From: Microbulbifer litoralis
GTDB lineage: Bacteria; Pseudomonadota; Gammaproteobacteria; Pseudomonadales; Cellvibrionaceae
DNA: 64,000 bases
Assembly (NCBI RefSeq): GCF_023634065.1
Contig: NZ_JALKCV010000005.1
Location: 281,626-345,625, forward strand
Direction: 5' to 3'
Shown: positions 10,550 to 20,378 of the stretch, piece by piece
Position numbering within the stretch: position 1 is the first letter of the stretch
Layout: each line of letters begins with the position of its first letter
Program-made: the position numbers and the translations under genes
Notes under the pieces: generated by a model
What the model was told of the DNA's origin: nothing
What the model saw: only the letters and a program-made list of their open reading frames with translations
The model's database searches: none

Positions 10550-10649
10550 TCCCGAAACCAACTTTTTGATTTCCGGCGACGGCTGCCCGCCCGTGTCTGC
10601 GCATTCCGGTGTGCGGCACCCGTCGCCTGTGTGACAGGAATAAAAACCG

Positions 10650-12785
10650 ATGTATAAGACCAGCAAACTGGCCCTGGCGATTGCCGGCGCCCTGACCCTG
10701 CCCGCCTCTTACGCCAATGCCGCCGACACAGGTGAGCGCCTGGAGGAGGTCAATGTGACCGTATCCCCACTGGACAAGCCCGCCGACGCCGTGGCCGCGC
10801 CGGTCTCGGTCCTGTCCGGCGACAAGCTGCGCGACGATGCCACCGCCACCCTGGGGCAGACCCTGCAGAACCAGCCCGGCGTGGCCAACGCGTCCTTCGG
10901 CGGCGGCGTGGGCCTGCCGGTGATCCGCGGCCAGAGCGCCAACCGGGTCAAAATCCTGAATGACAACCTGGACGTCGCCGACGCCTCCAGTACCAGCTCC
11001 GACCACGCCGCCACCGTCGAACCGCTGCTGGCCAAGCGCATCGAGATACTGCGCGGCCCGGCGACCCTGCGCTACGGCAGCGGCGCCATCGGCGGCGTCG
11101 TCAACGTGATCGACGGCCGCATTCCCACCGAAGTGCCGGAAGACCTGGAAGGCGCGCTGGAGATGCGCCACAACAGCGGCAACAGCCAGGACGCCGGCGT
11201 CTTCCGCCTGTCCGGCGGTGCCGGCCAGCTGGCCTGGTACCTGGACGGCGTCTACCGCGAGAACGACAACACCGAGATCCCCGGCCTCGCCATCCGCCAC
11301 CACGAGGAAGAGCACCACGAGGAGGAACACGCCGGCGAGGAGCACGAGCACGAAGAGGAATTCAATACCGACGGCTATGTCGGCAACACCAACGCCCGCG
11401 CCCACAGCGGCAGCGGCGGCGTCTCCTGGATTACCGACAGCGGCTTTATCGGCCTGTCGGTGAACCGGCTGGAAAACAACTACGGTATTCCGCTCGGCGC
11501 CCACCAGCACCATCACGAGGAAGAGGAGCACGAGGACGGGGATGCGCTCGCCGAAGAGGAGCACGACCACGAAGAGCCGGAAGCCGTGCGCATCGATATG
11601 GTCCAGACCCGCTACGACCTGAAGGGCGAACACCGCTTCGACAGCGATTACTGGAACAAGCTCAGCTTCCGCCTGGGTTACAACGATTACGAACACGTGG
11701 AGCTGGAACCCCACGACGGTCACTATCACGAGGGCACCCGCTTCACCAACGAGGCCTGGGAAGGCCGCGCCGAACTGACCCACGACGACGGCGGCGAGTG
11801 GCGCGGCGCCTACGGAGTGCAACTGTCGGAGAAAGACTTCGCCGCTATCGGCGAGGAGGCCTTCGTACAACCCACGACCACCAGCAGCATCGGCGCCTTC
11901 ACCATGAAGGAACGCCAGTGGAACGACTGGCACCTGGACCTGGGCGGCCGCCTGGAGCGGGTCGAGGTGGATCCGCAGACCGGCGCGCAGCAGGACTACA
12001 ACCTGGTCGGCGCCAGCGCCTCACTGCAATACTTCCTCGCCGAGCACCAGCACATCAGCCTGGGCCTGACCAGCGCCGAACGCGCGCCGGTGGCCGAGGA
12101 GCTGTTCGCCGACGGCGCCCACGTGGCCGAGGCCCGCTACCTGACCGGTGACAGCAACCTGGACAAGGAGAACTCGGTCAACCTGGAGCTGGGCTACCAC
12201 CACCACAACGACGACGCCAACGGCTGGCACGCGGCGCGCGTGGAGGCGAGTGTCTTCTACAACCGCGTGGGCGACTATATCTACGCGCAGAACAGCGGCC
12301 TCGAGGATCCCGAGAGCGAATTCCCGGTCTACGCCTACATGAATCGCGACGCGACCTTCTACGGCGCCGAGGCCTCGGTGCAGTTCCCGCTGACCTACGG
12401 CCTCCACCTGACCCTGTTCGGCGACACGGTGCGCGCCCAGTTCGACGACCGCATCGACGGCCTGAGCCGCGACGTGCCGCGCATGCCGCCGCTGCGGGTC
12501 GGTTTCGCGCTGGGCGGCGACTACGACCAGTGGAACTGGGAGTGGCGCACCACCGAGGCCGCGGACCAGGAGCGCGCCGGCGCCTACGAGGAGCCCACCG
12601 ACGGCTATACGCGCATGGACCTGACCGCGCGCTACAACGTCGAGCTGGGCAATACCGACGCAGTCGTCTTCGCCAGTGCCCGCAACCTGCTGGACGAGGA
12701 GATCCGCAATTCCACCTCGCTGCTGCGCGACTACGCCCCGGAGATGGGCCGCAGCGTCGAGGCCGGCGTGCGATTCGTGTTCTGA
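10650..12785 (+). CDS. znuD: ZnuD-like TonB-dependent zinc receptor
   Basis: Outer-membrane receptor of 711 residues. It has a signal peptide (ending SYANA), a TonB-box-like EEVNVTVSP, a plug domain with GLPVIRGQSANRVKIL, and the motif RIEILRGPATLRYGSGAIGG. The barrel ends in an aromatic C-terminus (VEAGVRFVF). Two loops are packed with His and Glu: about residues 217-240 (HHEEEHHEEEH and onwards) and about 284-312 (HQHHHEEEEHEDG and EEEHDHEE). Such loops are a hallmark of ZnuD, which captures Zn2+ at the cell surface. It sits between hisB and the asmA-family gene, breaking an order conserved in Pseudomonas. Zinc is the best guess for the ligand; nickel or another divalent metal cannot be excluded. 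Confidence 0.88.
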   Translation: MYKTSKLALAIAGALTLPASYANAADTGERLEEVNVTVSPLDKPADAVAAPVSVLSGDKLRDDATATLGQTLQNQPGVANASFGGGVGLPVIRGQSANRVKILNDNLDVADASSTSSDHAATVEPLLAKRIEILRGPATLRYGSGAIGGVVNVIDGRIPTEVPEDLEGALEMRHNSGNSQDAGVFRLSGGAGQLAWYLDGVYRENDNTEIPGLAIRHHEEEHHEEEHAGEEHEHEEEFNTDGYVGNTNARAHSGSGGVSWITDSGFIGLSVNRLENNYGIPLGAHQHHHEEEEHEDGDALAEEEHDHEEPEAVRIDMVQTRYDLKGEHRFDSDYWNKLSFRLGYNDYEHVELEPHDGHYHEGTRFTNEAWEGRAELTHDDGGEWRGAYGVQLSEKDFAAIGEEAFVQPTTTSSIGAFTMKERQWNDWHLDLGGRLERVEVDPQTGAQQDYNLVGASASLQYFLAEHQHISLGLTSAERAPVAEELFADGAHVAEARYLTGDSNLDKENSVNLELGYHHHNDDANGWHAARVEASVFYNRVGDYIYAQNSGLEDPESEFPVYAYMNRDATFYGAEASVQFPLTYGLHLTLFGDTVRAQFDDRIDGLSRDVPRMPPLRVGFALGGDYDQWNWEWRTTEAADQERAGAYEEPTDGYTRMDLTARYNVELGNTDAVVFASARNLLDEEIRNSTSLLRDYAPEMGRSVEAGVRFVF

Positions 12786-12810
12786 TCGTCGATCACTCCC
12801 CTCTCCAGGC

Positions 12811-12881
12811 GTAGCCCGGAAGGCGCGCGGCGGTATCCGGGATTCCCGGGTTCCGTCGCTGCGCGCCTGCACCCGGGCGAC
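12811..12881. repeat. Palindromic intergenic repeat, GTAGCCCGGA family
   Basis: Begins GTAGCCCGGA and ends near CACCCGGGC, with imperfect inverted arms rich in GCGC. A longer copy is at 29294-29392 and a half copy at 55518-55549. It lies just after the znuD stop. A second short perfect hairpin (GCGGAGCT, 2 nt loop, AGCTCCGC) follows at 12981-12998, before the asmA-family gene. Confidence 0.6.
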
Positions 12882-13041
12882 ATACCGCCGCGCCGCCCGG
12901 CCACGGCCGTGTCCGCGGCGGCCGCTTTCTTCTACAATACCCCCGAAACGATTGCCCGCAGGCGCGGCCCTTCCGGGAACGCGGAGCTCCAGCTCCGCAT
13001 GCGAACCGCTCCTGCAAAATAAAGACAGGGACCTCATCTCC

Positions 13042-15081
13042 ATGGCCTGGATCAAGCGCACCCTTATCGCCCTACTGGTTGTCTTCCTGCTGCTGGCCGG
13101 CGCCGTCGCCTGGCTGCTGGCCGGCTTCGACGTCAACCAGTACAAACCGCAGCTGGAACAGCTGGCCGCCGAACAGGGCATTGCCCTCAAGCTCGACGGC
13201 GATATCGGCTGGCAGCTGTGGCCGAACATCGCCCTGGAACTGGAGGGCGTACAGCTGGCGCCGCTGCCACAGCCGGAACAGCCGCTGGTGCGCGCCGAGC
13301 GCGTCGCCGTGGGCGTGGCGCTGATGCCGCTGCTGAAACGGCGCATCGAGGCCAAAGAGGTGGTGCTGCTGGGCCCGCAGATCGACCTCAGCGTCGACGA
13401 ACAGGGCCGCGGCAACTGGGAACTGATCACCGAGGCGATGGAGGAAAAGCAGAAACAGCAGGCCAGTGAACCACCGCAACTCGAGGTCCCACAGGAGGGC
13501 GAACAACAGCAGGCGCTGGACCTGGCGCTGGAGAAACTGCGGCTCGAGGACGGCCGCCTGAGTTACAGCGACGCCAGCACCGACACCGAGTACACCGTCG
13601 AGCAGCTGCGCATTTCCGCCGACAACCTGGTTCCCGGTGGCGAGCCCGGCCGGGTGCAGGCCAGCGCAGAGATCGCCGGCGGCACCCTGAAGCAGCCGGT
13701 GCTGCTGCAACTGAACAGCACCCTGGCGCTGGACGAGGGCCTCAACGGCCTGCGCCTGCAGCCGGCGACCATCGACCTGTCCAGCGGCGAGGCCGCCGCC
13801 AGCATCAGCCTGCGCGGCCATGTGCGCCGCAGCGCCGCCGACCAGCCCTGGCAGATCCAGATGAACGTCAACGCCGATATCGAGCCGCTGCGCCCCTGGC
13901 TCGCCGTCACCGGCACCGAGCTGGTGACCCAGAGCGCCGCGGCGCTGCAGAAACTGAGCCTGGAAACCAGCGTCGAGGGCACCGACAAGAAGCTCGACCT
14001 GACGCCGCTGCAGCTGAAACTGGACAACACCACCTTCGCCGGCAGCGCCCAGGTGCGCAACGCCAACATGCCCGGCCTGGACCTGACCCTGCGCGGCGGC
14101 GCCCTGGCGCTGGACGACTACCTGCCGCCGCCGTCGCCGGAAGAGGAACAGCCGCAGCAGGCCGCGGCCCCGGCCGAACCCACACCGCTGCCACTGACCG
14201 CGATGCGCGGTTTCAATGCCAACATCGACCTGTCCCTGGAGCAGGTGCGGGCCGTGGACCTGCAGGTGGACAACCCGCAACTGCAGCTGACCGTCGACAA
14301 CGGCCTCTACCAGCTGCAGAAACTGAGCGCCGATCTCTACGGCGGCGAGCTGAACACCAACGGCCAGTTCAACGCCCGCGGCCAGTCCGCCGAGGCCACC
14401 CTCAGCGGCGGCCTCAGCAACGTGGAGATCTCCAAGGTACAGGCCGCACTCTTCCCCAGCGAGAAAGTGCAGCTGTCCGGCCGCGCCAGTATCAACTGGG
14501 CCGCACAGACCTCCGGCGCGGATACCGGGCAACTGCAGGAAAAGCTGCGCGCCGCGATACAGCTGTCCAGCGATCAACTGGCCCTGGCGCCGTTCAATCT
14601 CGAGAAAGGCATGTGCCAGCTGGTCAGCTATGCGGAGAAAACCAGCCTGCCGGAGCGCGACTGGCCCAACAGCACCCGGTTGCAGGACGTGCGCGCCAAT
14701 ATCGCGCTGAAGGGCGACAAGGTGGAAGTACAGGAAATACTCGCCGGGGTGGAGAACATCGCCATGACCGGCGATGGCGAGGTCGACCTGGACAAGGGCG
14801 AGTTCGACTTCGCCCTGGGCCTGGCGCTGGTGGGTGAGCGCACCTCCGCCGACGGCTGCACCGTCAGGAACGACCGCTGGCGCAACCGCCCGCTGCCGCT
14901 GCGCTGCAAGGACAGCTTCGCCGACGCCGGCGCCACCAGCTGCAAGCCCGACAGCCGCCGCATCGACGACCTGATCCGCGACGAACTCAAGTACAAGGCC
15001 GAAAAGAAATACGGCGACAAGGTCAAGGACAAGGTCGAAGACCTGAAAGACAAACTCAAGGGCCTGTTCGGCGGCGACTGA
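13042..15081 (+). CDS. AsmA family envelope protein
   Basis: Protein of 679 residues with one N-terminal membrane helix ([20 protein letters not shown]) and a long periplasmic part of beta-rich AsmA type. It contains [20 protein letters not shown] early on and the C-terminal block beginning around [13 protein letters not shown]. AsmA proteins bridge the periplasm and are linked to phospholipid transport to the outer membrane and to membrane integrity. The ATG at 13042 starts just before the membrane helix; the frame is open further upstream without protein character. It precedes mutY as in Pseudomonas. A Lys/Asp-rich tail ([12 protein letters not shown]) closes the protein. Confidence 0.88.
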   Translation: MAWIKRTLIALLVVFLLLAGAVAWLLAGFDVNQYKPQLEQLAAEQGIALKLDGDIGWQLWPNIALELEGVQLAPLPQPEQPLVRAERVAVGVALMPLLKRRIEAKEVVLLGPQIDLSVDEQGRGNWELITEAMEEKQKQQASEPPQLEVPQEGEQQQALDLALEKLRLEDGRLSYSDASTDTEYTVEQLRISADNLVPGGEPGRVQASAEIAGGTLKQPVLLQLNSTLALDEGLNGLRLQPATIDLSSGEAAASISLRGHVRRSAADQPWQIQMNVNADIEPLRPWLAVTGTELVTQSAAALQKLSLETSVEGTDKKLDLTPLQLKLDNTTFAGSAQVRNANMPGLDLTLRGGALALDDYLPPPSPEEEQPQQAAAPAEPTPLPLTAMRGFNANIDLSLEQVRAVDLQVDNPQLQLTVDNGLYQLQKLSADLYGGELNTNGQFNARGQSAEATLSGGLSNVEISKVQAALFPSEKVQLSGRASINWAAQTSGADTGQLQEKLRAAIQLSSDQLALAPFNLEKGMCQLVSYAEKTSLPERDWPNSTRLQDVRANIALKGDKVEVQEILAGVENIAMTGDGEVDLDKGEFDFALGLALVGERTSADGCTVRNDRWRNRPLPLRCKDSFADAGATSCKPDSRRIDDLIRDELKYKAEKKYGDKVKDKVEDLKDKLKGLFGGD

Positions 15082-15106
15082 GCCCCGAACCTCGCCGTAT
15101 CCTGTA

Positions 15107-15166
15107 GGAGCCTGCCCGCAGGCGAAAACGACGGAGCCCCGTTATTTTCGCCTGCAGACAGGCTCC
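15107..15166. repeat. Hairpin-forming repeat between asmA-family gene and mutY
   Basis: GGAGCCTG...GCAGGCGAAAA is mirrored by TTTTCGCCTGCAG...CAGGCTCC, giving a long stem-loop of about 60 nt. It could act as a terminator or processing site for the upstream gene, but there is no terminal T-run. Confidence 0.6.
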
Positions 15167-15181
15167 CGCACCGCAAAACCG

Positions 15182-15207
15182 GTAGGATGGGCAGCCCGTC
15201 AATCCCG
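15182..15207. repeat. Half copy of GTAGGATGGGC repeat
   Basis: GTAGGATGGGCAGCCCGTCA matches one arm of the full palindrome at 20282-20359. It lies directly upstream of mutY. Confidence 0.5.
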
Positions 15208-15223
15208 CAGTAACCCGAGCCCC

Positions 15224-16330
<1,107 letters not shown>

Positions 16331-16482
16331 CGCCCGGGAAAGGGGCCGGGGGAGAGGGGCCGGGGAAGAAAGCCCCCGGGAGCGCGGAGCCATTGTTTGT
16401 AGCGCTGAAGGCTCCAGCTCGGCTCGCGGGCCGCAGGCCCGTCGATCACGACCAACAGACTTAAACCGATAACGGAGACCCC

Positions 16483-16767
16483 ATGTCCAGAACCGTATAT
16501 TGCCGCAAGTACAAGCAGGAACTGGAAGGCCTGGACGCACCGCCCTTCCCCGGTCCCAAGGGCCAGGACATCTTCGAGAACGTCTCCAAAAAGGCCTGGC
16601 AGGAGTGGATGGCCCACCAGACCATGCTGATCAACGAAAAGCGCCTCAACATGATGGAACCCTCCAGCCGCGCCTACCTGGGCGAGCAGATGCAGAAGTT
16701 CCTGAGCGGCGAAAGCTACGACGAGGCGGAGGGTTATGTGCCGCCGGAAGAAGGGAATGACAGCTGA
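16483..16767 (+). CDS. yggX: Probable Fe(2+)-trafficking protein (YggX)
   Basis: Small protein of 94 residues with the typical start [18 protein letters not shown], the conserved Cys7 and the family segment FPGPKGQ...ISKKAW-like (here [19 protein letters not shown]). YggX protects iron-sulfur clusters from oxidative damage and eases iron handling, which fits its position after the Fe-S enzyme MutY. It lies 152 nt after mutY; that gap contains G-rich sequence and a CGGGCCGCAGGCCCG hairpin near 16428. Confidence 0.96.
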   Translation: MSRTVYCRKYKQELEGLDAPPFPGPKGQDIFENVSKKAWQEWMAHQTMLINEKRLNMMEPSSRAYLGEQMQKFLSGESYDEAEGYVPPEEGNDS

Positions 16768-16812
16768 AAAGTGAGCGCCCACTGACCGAAAAACTATTTA
16801 TCAATCAAGGGC

Positions 16813-16841
16813 TTGACTCGGGCCCGGCGAGCGGGTTTAAT
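16813..16841 (+). promoter_or_regulatory. Sigma-70 promoter of tRNA-Phe
   Basis: TTGACT (16813-16818) and TTTAAT (16836-16841) are separated by 17 nt and stand about 40 nt upstream of the tRNA. The -10 is followed by a GC-rich discriminator (ACGCGCC), a feature of stable-RNA promoters under stringent control. Confidence 0.8.
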
Positions 16842-16881
16842 ACGCGCCTCGCGACGCCGGGAAGCCCGGACAGATCGCAAG

Positions 16882-16957
16882 GCCCGGATAGCTCAGTCGG
16901 TAGAGCAGGGGATTGAAAATCCCCGTGTCGGTGGTTCGATTCCGCCTCCGGGCACCA
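16882..16957 (+). tRNA. tRNA-Phe (GAA)
   Basis: 76 nt cloverleaf with CCA encoded. The acceptor stem GCCCGGA pairs with TCCGGGC. The anticodon stem GGGGA/TCCCC encloses the loop TTGAAAA with anticodon GAA at 16915-16917. The T-arm contains GGTTCGATTCC. It has its own promoter and is followed 8 nt later by an intrinsic terminator, so it is a single-gene unit. Confidence 0.98.
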
Positions 16958-16964
16958 TTTTTCA

Positions 16965-16992
16965 AAGCCTCGGTAAACACCGGGGCTTTTTT
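16965..16992 (+). terminator. Intrinsic terminator of tRNA-Phe
   Basis: The nine-base stem AAGCCTCGG/CCGGGGCTT (one G-T pair) with loop TAAACA is followed by TTTT and a further TTT. Confidence 0.9.
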
Positions 16993-17167
16993 GTTTCCGC
17001 CTTTTTTACCCCGCCCGATTGCCACACCGGCGACCGCAGCACCTGTGTGTATATTCCCACGCAAATAGCCGCTACAGAATGGCACCCTGCAACCCCAGCG
17101 TGATATATATCAAATATATTCCGAGGTAAATTCCCGTTCAGCGCTTAACACCAACCAAAGTCATAAA

Positions 17168-17959
17168 ATGACAAATATAAAGAGAAAACCCGATACCCAA
17201 CTCCTAAAGTCCGTATGGTCCAGATCATCGGATTACATCATGAGCGAAGAGTCGCTGGAGCCGGCACGGTTGGAACTGGATCACCTGATTGCGTCTGTCT
17301 TCAACAATGGCCCCTTTTACTATTACGTCATCGACTTCTCCAACATGGCGCTGAGTCATGTCAGCCCCGGTATCCGCGAGATCCACGGCCTGGAACCCGA
17401 AACAGTCTCGTTCCAGGATATTCTCGACCAGATCCACCCGGATGACATGGATTTCGTCTCCCGTGCCGAAGAAAAATGTATAGAGCTGGTTTTCGGGCAA
17501 ATGACGCCGGAAAAGCGCAAGCAATACAAGATGTCGTATTGCTTTCGCTTCAGGAATGCGGATGGCTCTTATCAACTGTTCAATCACCAGGCCATTATCC
17601 TGACCTCTGATGAGAAGGGAAAATTGTCGAAGGCCCTGAATATTCACACCAATATCAGCCACCTGACCGACAGCAACAATTACCGGCTGTCGCTAATCGG
17701 AATGGGCGGCGAACCCTCACTGCTGAATATCCGCGTCGATGACGACAAGGTGCCGAAGCAGATGCGCCCGATATTCAGCAGGCGGGAAGTGGAGGTACTG
17801 AAACTGATGTCCGGCGGGCTGACCAGTACCGAGATAGCCGGGAGGCTCTGTATCTCCCCGAATACGGTCAAGAACCACCGCAAGAATATCCTGCGAAAAG
17901 CCGGCTGCAAGAATTCCGGCCAACTGATAGGGAAATGTATTACCGAGGGCTTGCTGTAG
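17168..17959 (+). CDS. PAS-LuxR family transcriptional regulator
   Basis: Protein of 263 residues. Residues about 40-165 form a PAS-like sensor (FYYYVIDFSNMALSHVSPGI, then IHPDDMDFV). Residues about 202-255 form a LuxR-type helix-turn-helix (FSRREVEVLKLMSGGLTSTE, then ISPNTVKNHRKNIL). There is no receiver domain or membrane segment, so it likely binds a small ligand in the cytoplasm. It stands alone between tRNA-Phe and a cluster of repeats, in DNA noticeably richer in A and T than its surroundings (especially 17100-17200), which hints at separate acquisition. Its target is unknown. Confidence 0.88.
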   Translation: MTNIKRKPDTQLLKSVWSRSSDYIMSEESLEPARLELDHLIASVFNNGPFYYYVIDFSNMALSHVSPGIREIHGLEPETVSFQDILDQIHPDDMDFVSRAEEKCIELVFGQMTPEKRKQYKMSYCFRFRNADGSYQLFNHQAIILTSDEKGKLSKALNIHTNISHLTDSNNYRLSLIGMGGEPSLLNIRVDDDKVPKQMRPIFSRREVEVLKLMSGGLTSTEIAGRLCISPNTVKNHRKNILRKAGCKNSGQLIGKCITEGLL

Positions 17960-18049
17960 ATTCCGCGCCCCACGCTGTAACCGGCCGTAATCGGAAATGA
18001 CCCCAAAGGACTATTGCCCACAATACCGATTGCCGGCACTTTAGACGGG

Positions 18050-18081
18050 AACCCCTGAATCCCCGAAACAATTCAGGGGTT
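18050..18081. repeat. Stem-loop downstream of LuxR regulator
   Basis: AACCCCTGAAT and ATTCAGGGGTT form an 11 bp perfect stem around a 10 nt loop. Placed about 90 nt after the LuxR stop, it may end that transcript, though it lacks a T-run. Confidence 0.55.
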
Positions 18082-18187
18082 CAGCGGTACAGGGATGTAC
18101 CGCATTACAGTTTTAAAGGGTCTCATAATTGTATTGACCGTTGTCCAGACTCTTCCAACAGTGGGCGATTCCTGTGTTCGCTCCACA

Positions 18188-18271
18188 CAGTCGTCATTCC
18201 GGACTCGATCCGGAATCCAGGCGGCCGGGGCACCTTCGCTGGATCCCGGATCGAGTCCGGAATGACGACTG
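18188..18271. repeat. 84 bp palindromic element with 26 bp perfect arms
   Basis: The left arm at 18188-18213 (CAGTCGTCATTCCGGACTCG and onwards) is the exact reverse complement of 18246-18271. The loop of 32 nt is itself partly palindromic (CCGGAATCCAG...CTGGATCC). The core ATTCCGG recurs in the short hairpins at 21176-21195 and 38665-38696, so this is a family of dispersed repeats. Confidence 0.75.
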
Positions 18272-18306
18272 CGACCGGTGGTTTGGGTCAAAACAATTTT
18301 GAGACA

Positions 18307-18472
18307 ACTAGTGGGCCGCTTGTAAAGTTCGGTAACAAAGGAGCACAGCCAAATCGTTCAGGTCAAGGCGAGAAAGCGCTGGAATAGCAGCGTTATTTCA
18401 AGCTTTCTCAACGCAGAGCTGGACGATTTGGCGAAGCGAACTGTTACCTAACTTTGCGAGCGGCCCACTAGT
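18307..18472. mobile_element. MITE-like element, 166 bp with 14 bp perfect terminal inverted repeats
   Basis: Both ends are exact inverted copies: ACTAGTGGGCCGCT at 18307-18320 and AGCGGCCCACTAGT at 18459-18472. Inside, CCAAATCGT/ACGATTTGG and GAGAAAGC/GCTTTCTC form further nested arms, so the whole unit can fold into one long hairpin. It encodes nothing. A degraded relative is at about 50376-50455. A non-autonomous transposon is the simplest reading; no matching transposase is in the window. Confidence 0.65.
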
Positions 18473-18484
18473 AACCCGCCCTGA

Positions 18485-19048
18485 TCAGAAGTTCTCCACG
18501 CACATCGGCCCCGCGACAGACTCCGCCGCATCCCTGCCGTACAGGGCTTCCACCAGTGACAGGCTGAACCGCAACGCGGTACCGGGCGCCCGGCTGGTGA
18601 TAAGGTTGCGGTCCCGCACCACCGGTTCGTCGCTGGCCTCCCGCACATATTGCCGCAGCTCCTCGCGGAAGGCCCCGTGGCAGGTTGCCCTGAAATCGCC
18701 GATAAGTCCGCTGCGCCCCAGTACCACTGCCGGCGCGGCACAGATGGCGCCGAGCCAGCGGCCGGCATCCAGTTGCGCCTCCAGCAGGCGGATCAGCGTT
18801 ACCGAATCCGCCAGGTGCGCGGCCCCGGGCATACCGCCGGGCAGTGCAACCAGGTCCCAGCCGATGTCCGCGCACTCATCCAGCAGGCAATCCGCCTGTA
18901 TCGCGACACCGCGGGAAGCGGTGACCTGGCGGCGGGGCATCACCGAGGCCAGCGTGACGTCGGCTTCGGCACGTCGCAGTACATCGACGAGGGTAACGGC
19001 TTCGATTTCCTCGAAGCCATCGGCTATCGGGACCAACACTCTGGGCAT
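18485..19048 (-). CDS. DJ-1/PfpI family protein (YajL-like)
   Basis: Protein of 187 residues with the reactive cysteine Cys103 in the nucleophile elbow GAICAAPAVVL, and the acidic partner in ADGFEEIEAV near the start. It resembles YajL/DJ-1, cytoplasmic proteins that guard against oxidative and carbonyl (glyoxal) damage. The ATG at 19048 has GGAGG just upstream (GGTGGGAGGACATATG) and gives a normal length; an earlier in-frame ATG at 19099 would add 17 atypical residues. It is downstream of the DUF3570 gene on the same strand, with 87 nt between them. Confidence 0.88.
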   Translation of the reverse strand: MPRVLVPIADGFEEIEAVTLVDVLRRAEADVTLASVMPRRQVTASRGVAIQADCLLDECADIGWDLVALPGGMPGAAHLADSVTLIRLLEAQLDAGRWLGAICAAPAVVLGRSGLIGDFRATCHGAFREELRQYVREASDEPVVRDRNLITSRAPGTALRFSLSLVEALYGRDAAESVAGPMCVENF

Positions 19049-19135
19049 ATGTCCTCCCACCAGGATTGTCTTGTGGTGTCTGCAGCAGGGACCCATCATT
19101 TCGCCTGCAAGGCAGGCGCCTGCGGAAAACCCGGT

Positions 19136-20332
19136 TCAGAGCCACACCGACCAGTAGAAGCGGATCACATTGGCTCCGAAGCTGTAGGTCGGCTCCTCCC
19201 CCACGGCGATGTCAGTACTGCCATCGTGCACCCGCACATCGCGAAAGTTGTCGTAGTCGAAATAAATATAATCCCAGAACAGGTTCACCGTGTTCCTGCG
19301 GTCGAACAGCGACCAGCGGTCCGGCAATCGGTAGGAGACGCCGAAGCCGATGGAGGTGTTGGAGAAATCGCTGAGCTCTTTATCCCGCGCCATAAAGGTG
19401 GCGGCGTTGGCATACGGGAAAAGATCGCTGTAGAAATCCGCTCCAGATTGCTTGTAGAAGCGCAGTTTGCCCTCCAGTATCCACTCGTCCTGCTCGTCCA
19501 GCGGGTGCGTATAGCGGAACTCGATATTGTCCGCATCTATTCCCCAGCTGTCCGCATAGCGGCGGTACTCGGTCTTGACTGCCGCGCGATAGGGTAGCCG
19601 GTATTTCGCACGAATGGCGATGGCATCGCTGTTGCGCGTGCGCGGATAATCTTCGGACTGGTAACTGAACCCCAACGGGATACTCGGGTCGACAAAGCGC
19701 ACACTGCGGTACGGGTTGTTGAGGTAACCCTCGTCGGACACAGTTTCCACGCTCAGCTCGGCGATCAGCTTCTGTGTCAGTATCTGGTTCCAACTGAAGC
19801 CGTAGCGGCGGTGCTCGGCCACATCGGAAAAGCTCTCATCGCCGTTCTTGAACACTTCGTCGCTGCCGTAGCTTACACGCAGATCCAGCGTGCTCATATC
19901 GCCGAAGAAGGCCTGGCTGATACCGAAGGCAACCGTCTCCGCCTCGTAGTCATTCTCGGAACTGTTGGTGTAGCCGAGACTCATGGTGGTCTTGTCCACC
20001 AGGTAGTCGGCAGACATCGAGTATTCGTCCCGCTGTTCCGAGTAGGCGCTCGCAGTGGACTCCACATCAATTGAGGCACCGGAGATCATATCGACGTAGT
20101 AGTTGGCGGATACGGACACGGAATCGCCGATATTCTTGCGCACGAGCACCGATGGGCCATCGATAGTGACACCGCCACCGCTGTAGGAGTGGTACATGGT
20201 GTCGGCGCGCTCTTCGGGCAGAACGGCGGCGTTGGCGGCGAAAGGAAGGAAAAGCCAAACGCACAGCAGGCATACAGCTTTGTAGGATGGGCAAAGCGAA
20301 GCGTGCCCATCAATGCCGGGCCTGATGGGCAC
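19136..20332 (-). CDS. DUF3570 family outer-membrane/periplasmic protein
   Basis: About 398 residues: a signal peptide (VCLLCVWLFLPFAANA), then beta-strand-rich sequence with alternating aromatic residues (YYVDMISGASIDVEST, VSYRLPDRWSLFDRRN) and a C-terminus ending FYWSVWL, as expected of a DUF3570 barrel. It is third in the run TlpA-DUF4266-DUF3570. The start is unusual. There is no ATG next to the signal peptide, and the only well-placed start I see is a GTG at 20332 preceded by AAAGGAG at 9 nt spacing; both lie inside a palindromic repeat (20282-20359). An ATG at 20419 is in frame but lies inside the upstream gene. The length therefore depends on how the repeat is read. Confidence 0.75.
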   Translation of the reverse strand: MPIRPGIDGHASLCPSYKAVCLLCVWLFLPFAANAAVLPEERADTMYHSYSGGGVTIDGPSVLVRKNIGDSVSVSANYYVDMISGASIDVESTASAYSEQRDEYSMSADYLVDKTTMSLGYTNSSENDYEAETVAFGISQAFFGDMSTLDLRVSYGSDEVFKNGDESFSDVAEHRRYGFSWNQILTQKLIAELSVETVSDEGYLNNPYRSVRFVDPSIPLGFSYQSEDYPRTRNSDAIAIRAKYRLPYRAAVKTEYRRYADSWGIDADNIEFRYTHPLDEQDEWILEGKLRFYKQSGADFYSDLFPYANAATFMARDKELSDFSNTSIGFGVSYRLPDRWSLFDRRNTVNLFWDYIYFDYDNFRDVRVHDGSTDIAVGEEPTYSFGANVIRFYWSVWL

Positions 20333-20359
20333 GTCGCTGCGCTCCTTTGCCCATCCTAC
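20282..20359. repeat. GTAGGATGGGC palindromic repeat overlapping the DUF3570 start
   Basis: Terminal arms GTAGGATGGGCAAAG and CTTTGCCCATCCTAC are perfect 15 bp inverted copies, with inner GTGCCCATCA/TGATGGGCAC arms. On the minus strand the repeat carries AAAGGAG and, 9 nt later, an in-frame GTG that probably starts the DUF3570 gene. Confidence 0.75.
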
Positions 20360-20378
20360 GGATGCTCGAAGGTAAGAA

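Larger units (their letters stand above)
17960..18484. other. Gene-free repeat block between LuxR regulator and DJ-1 gene
   Basis: This 525 nt stretch contains no credible gene. It holds three separate structures: a hairpin at 18050-18081, an 84 bp palindrome at 18188-18271 and a MITE-like element at 18307-18472. The remainder is moderately AT-rich. Confidence 0.7.

Noticed and set aside
18307..18472. MITE-like element considered as an integron attC site
   Set aside because: No integrase or cassette structure is nearby and the perfect ends do not match the R'/R'' core layout as far as I can judge.
16882..18484. Integrated genetic element with attL/attR at tRNA-Phe
   Set aside because: By eye I found no second copy of the tRNA 3' end downstream within the window, and there is no integrase gene.
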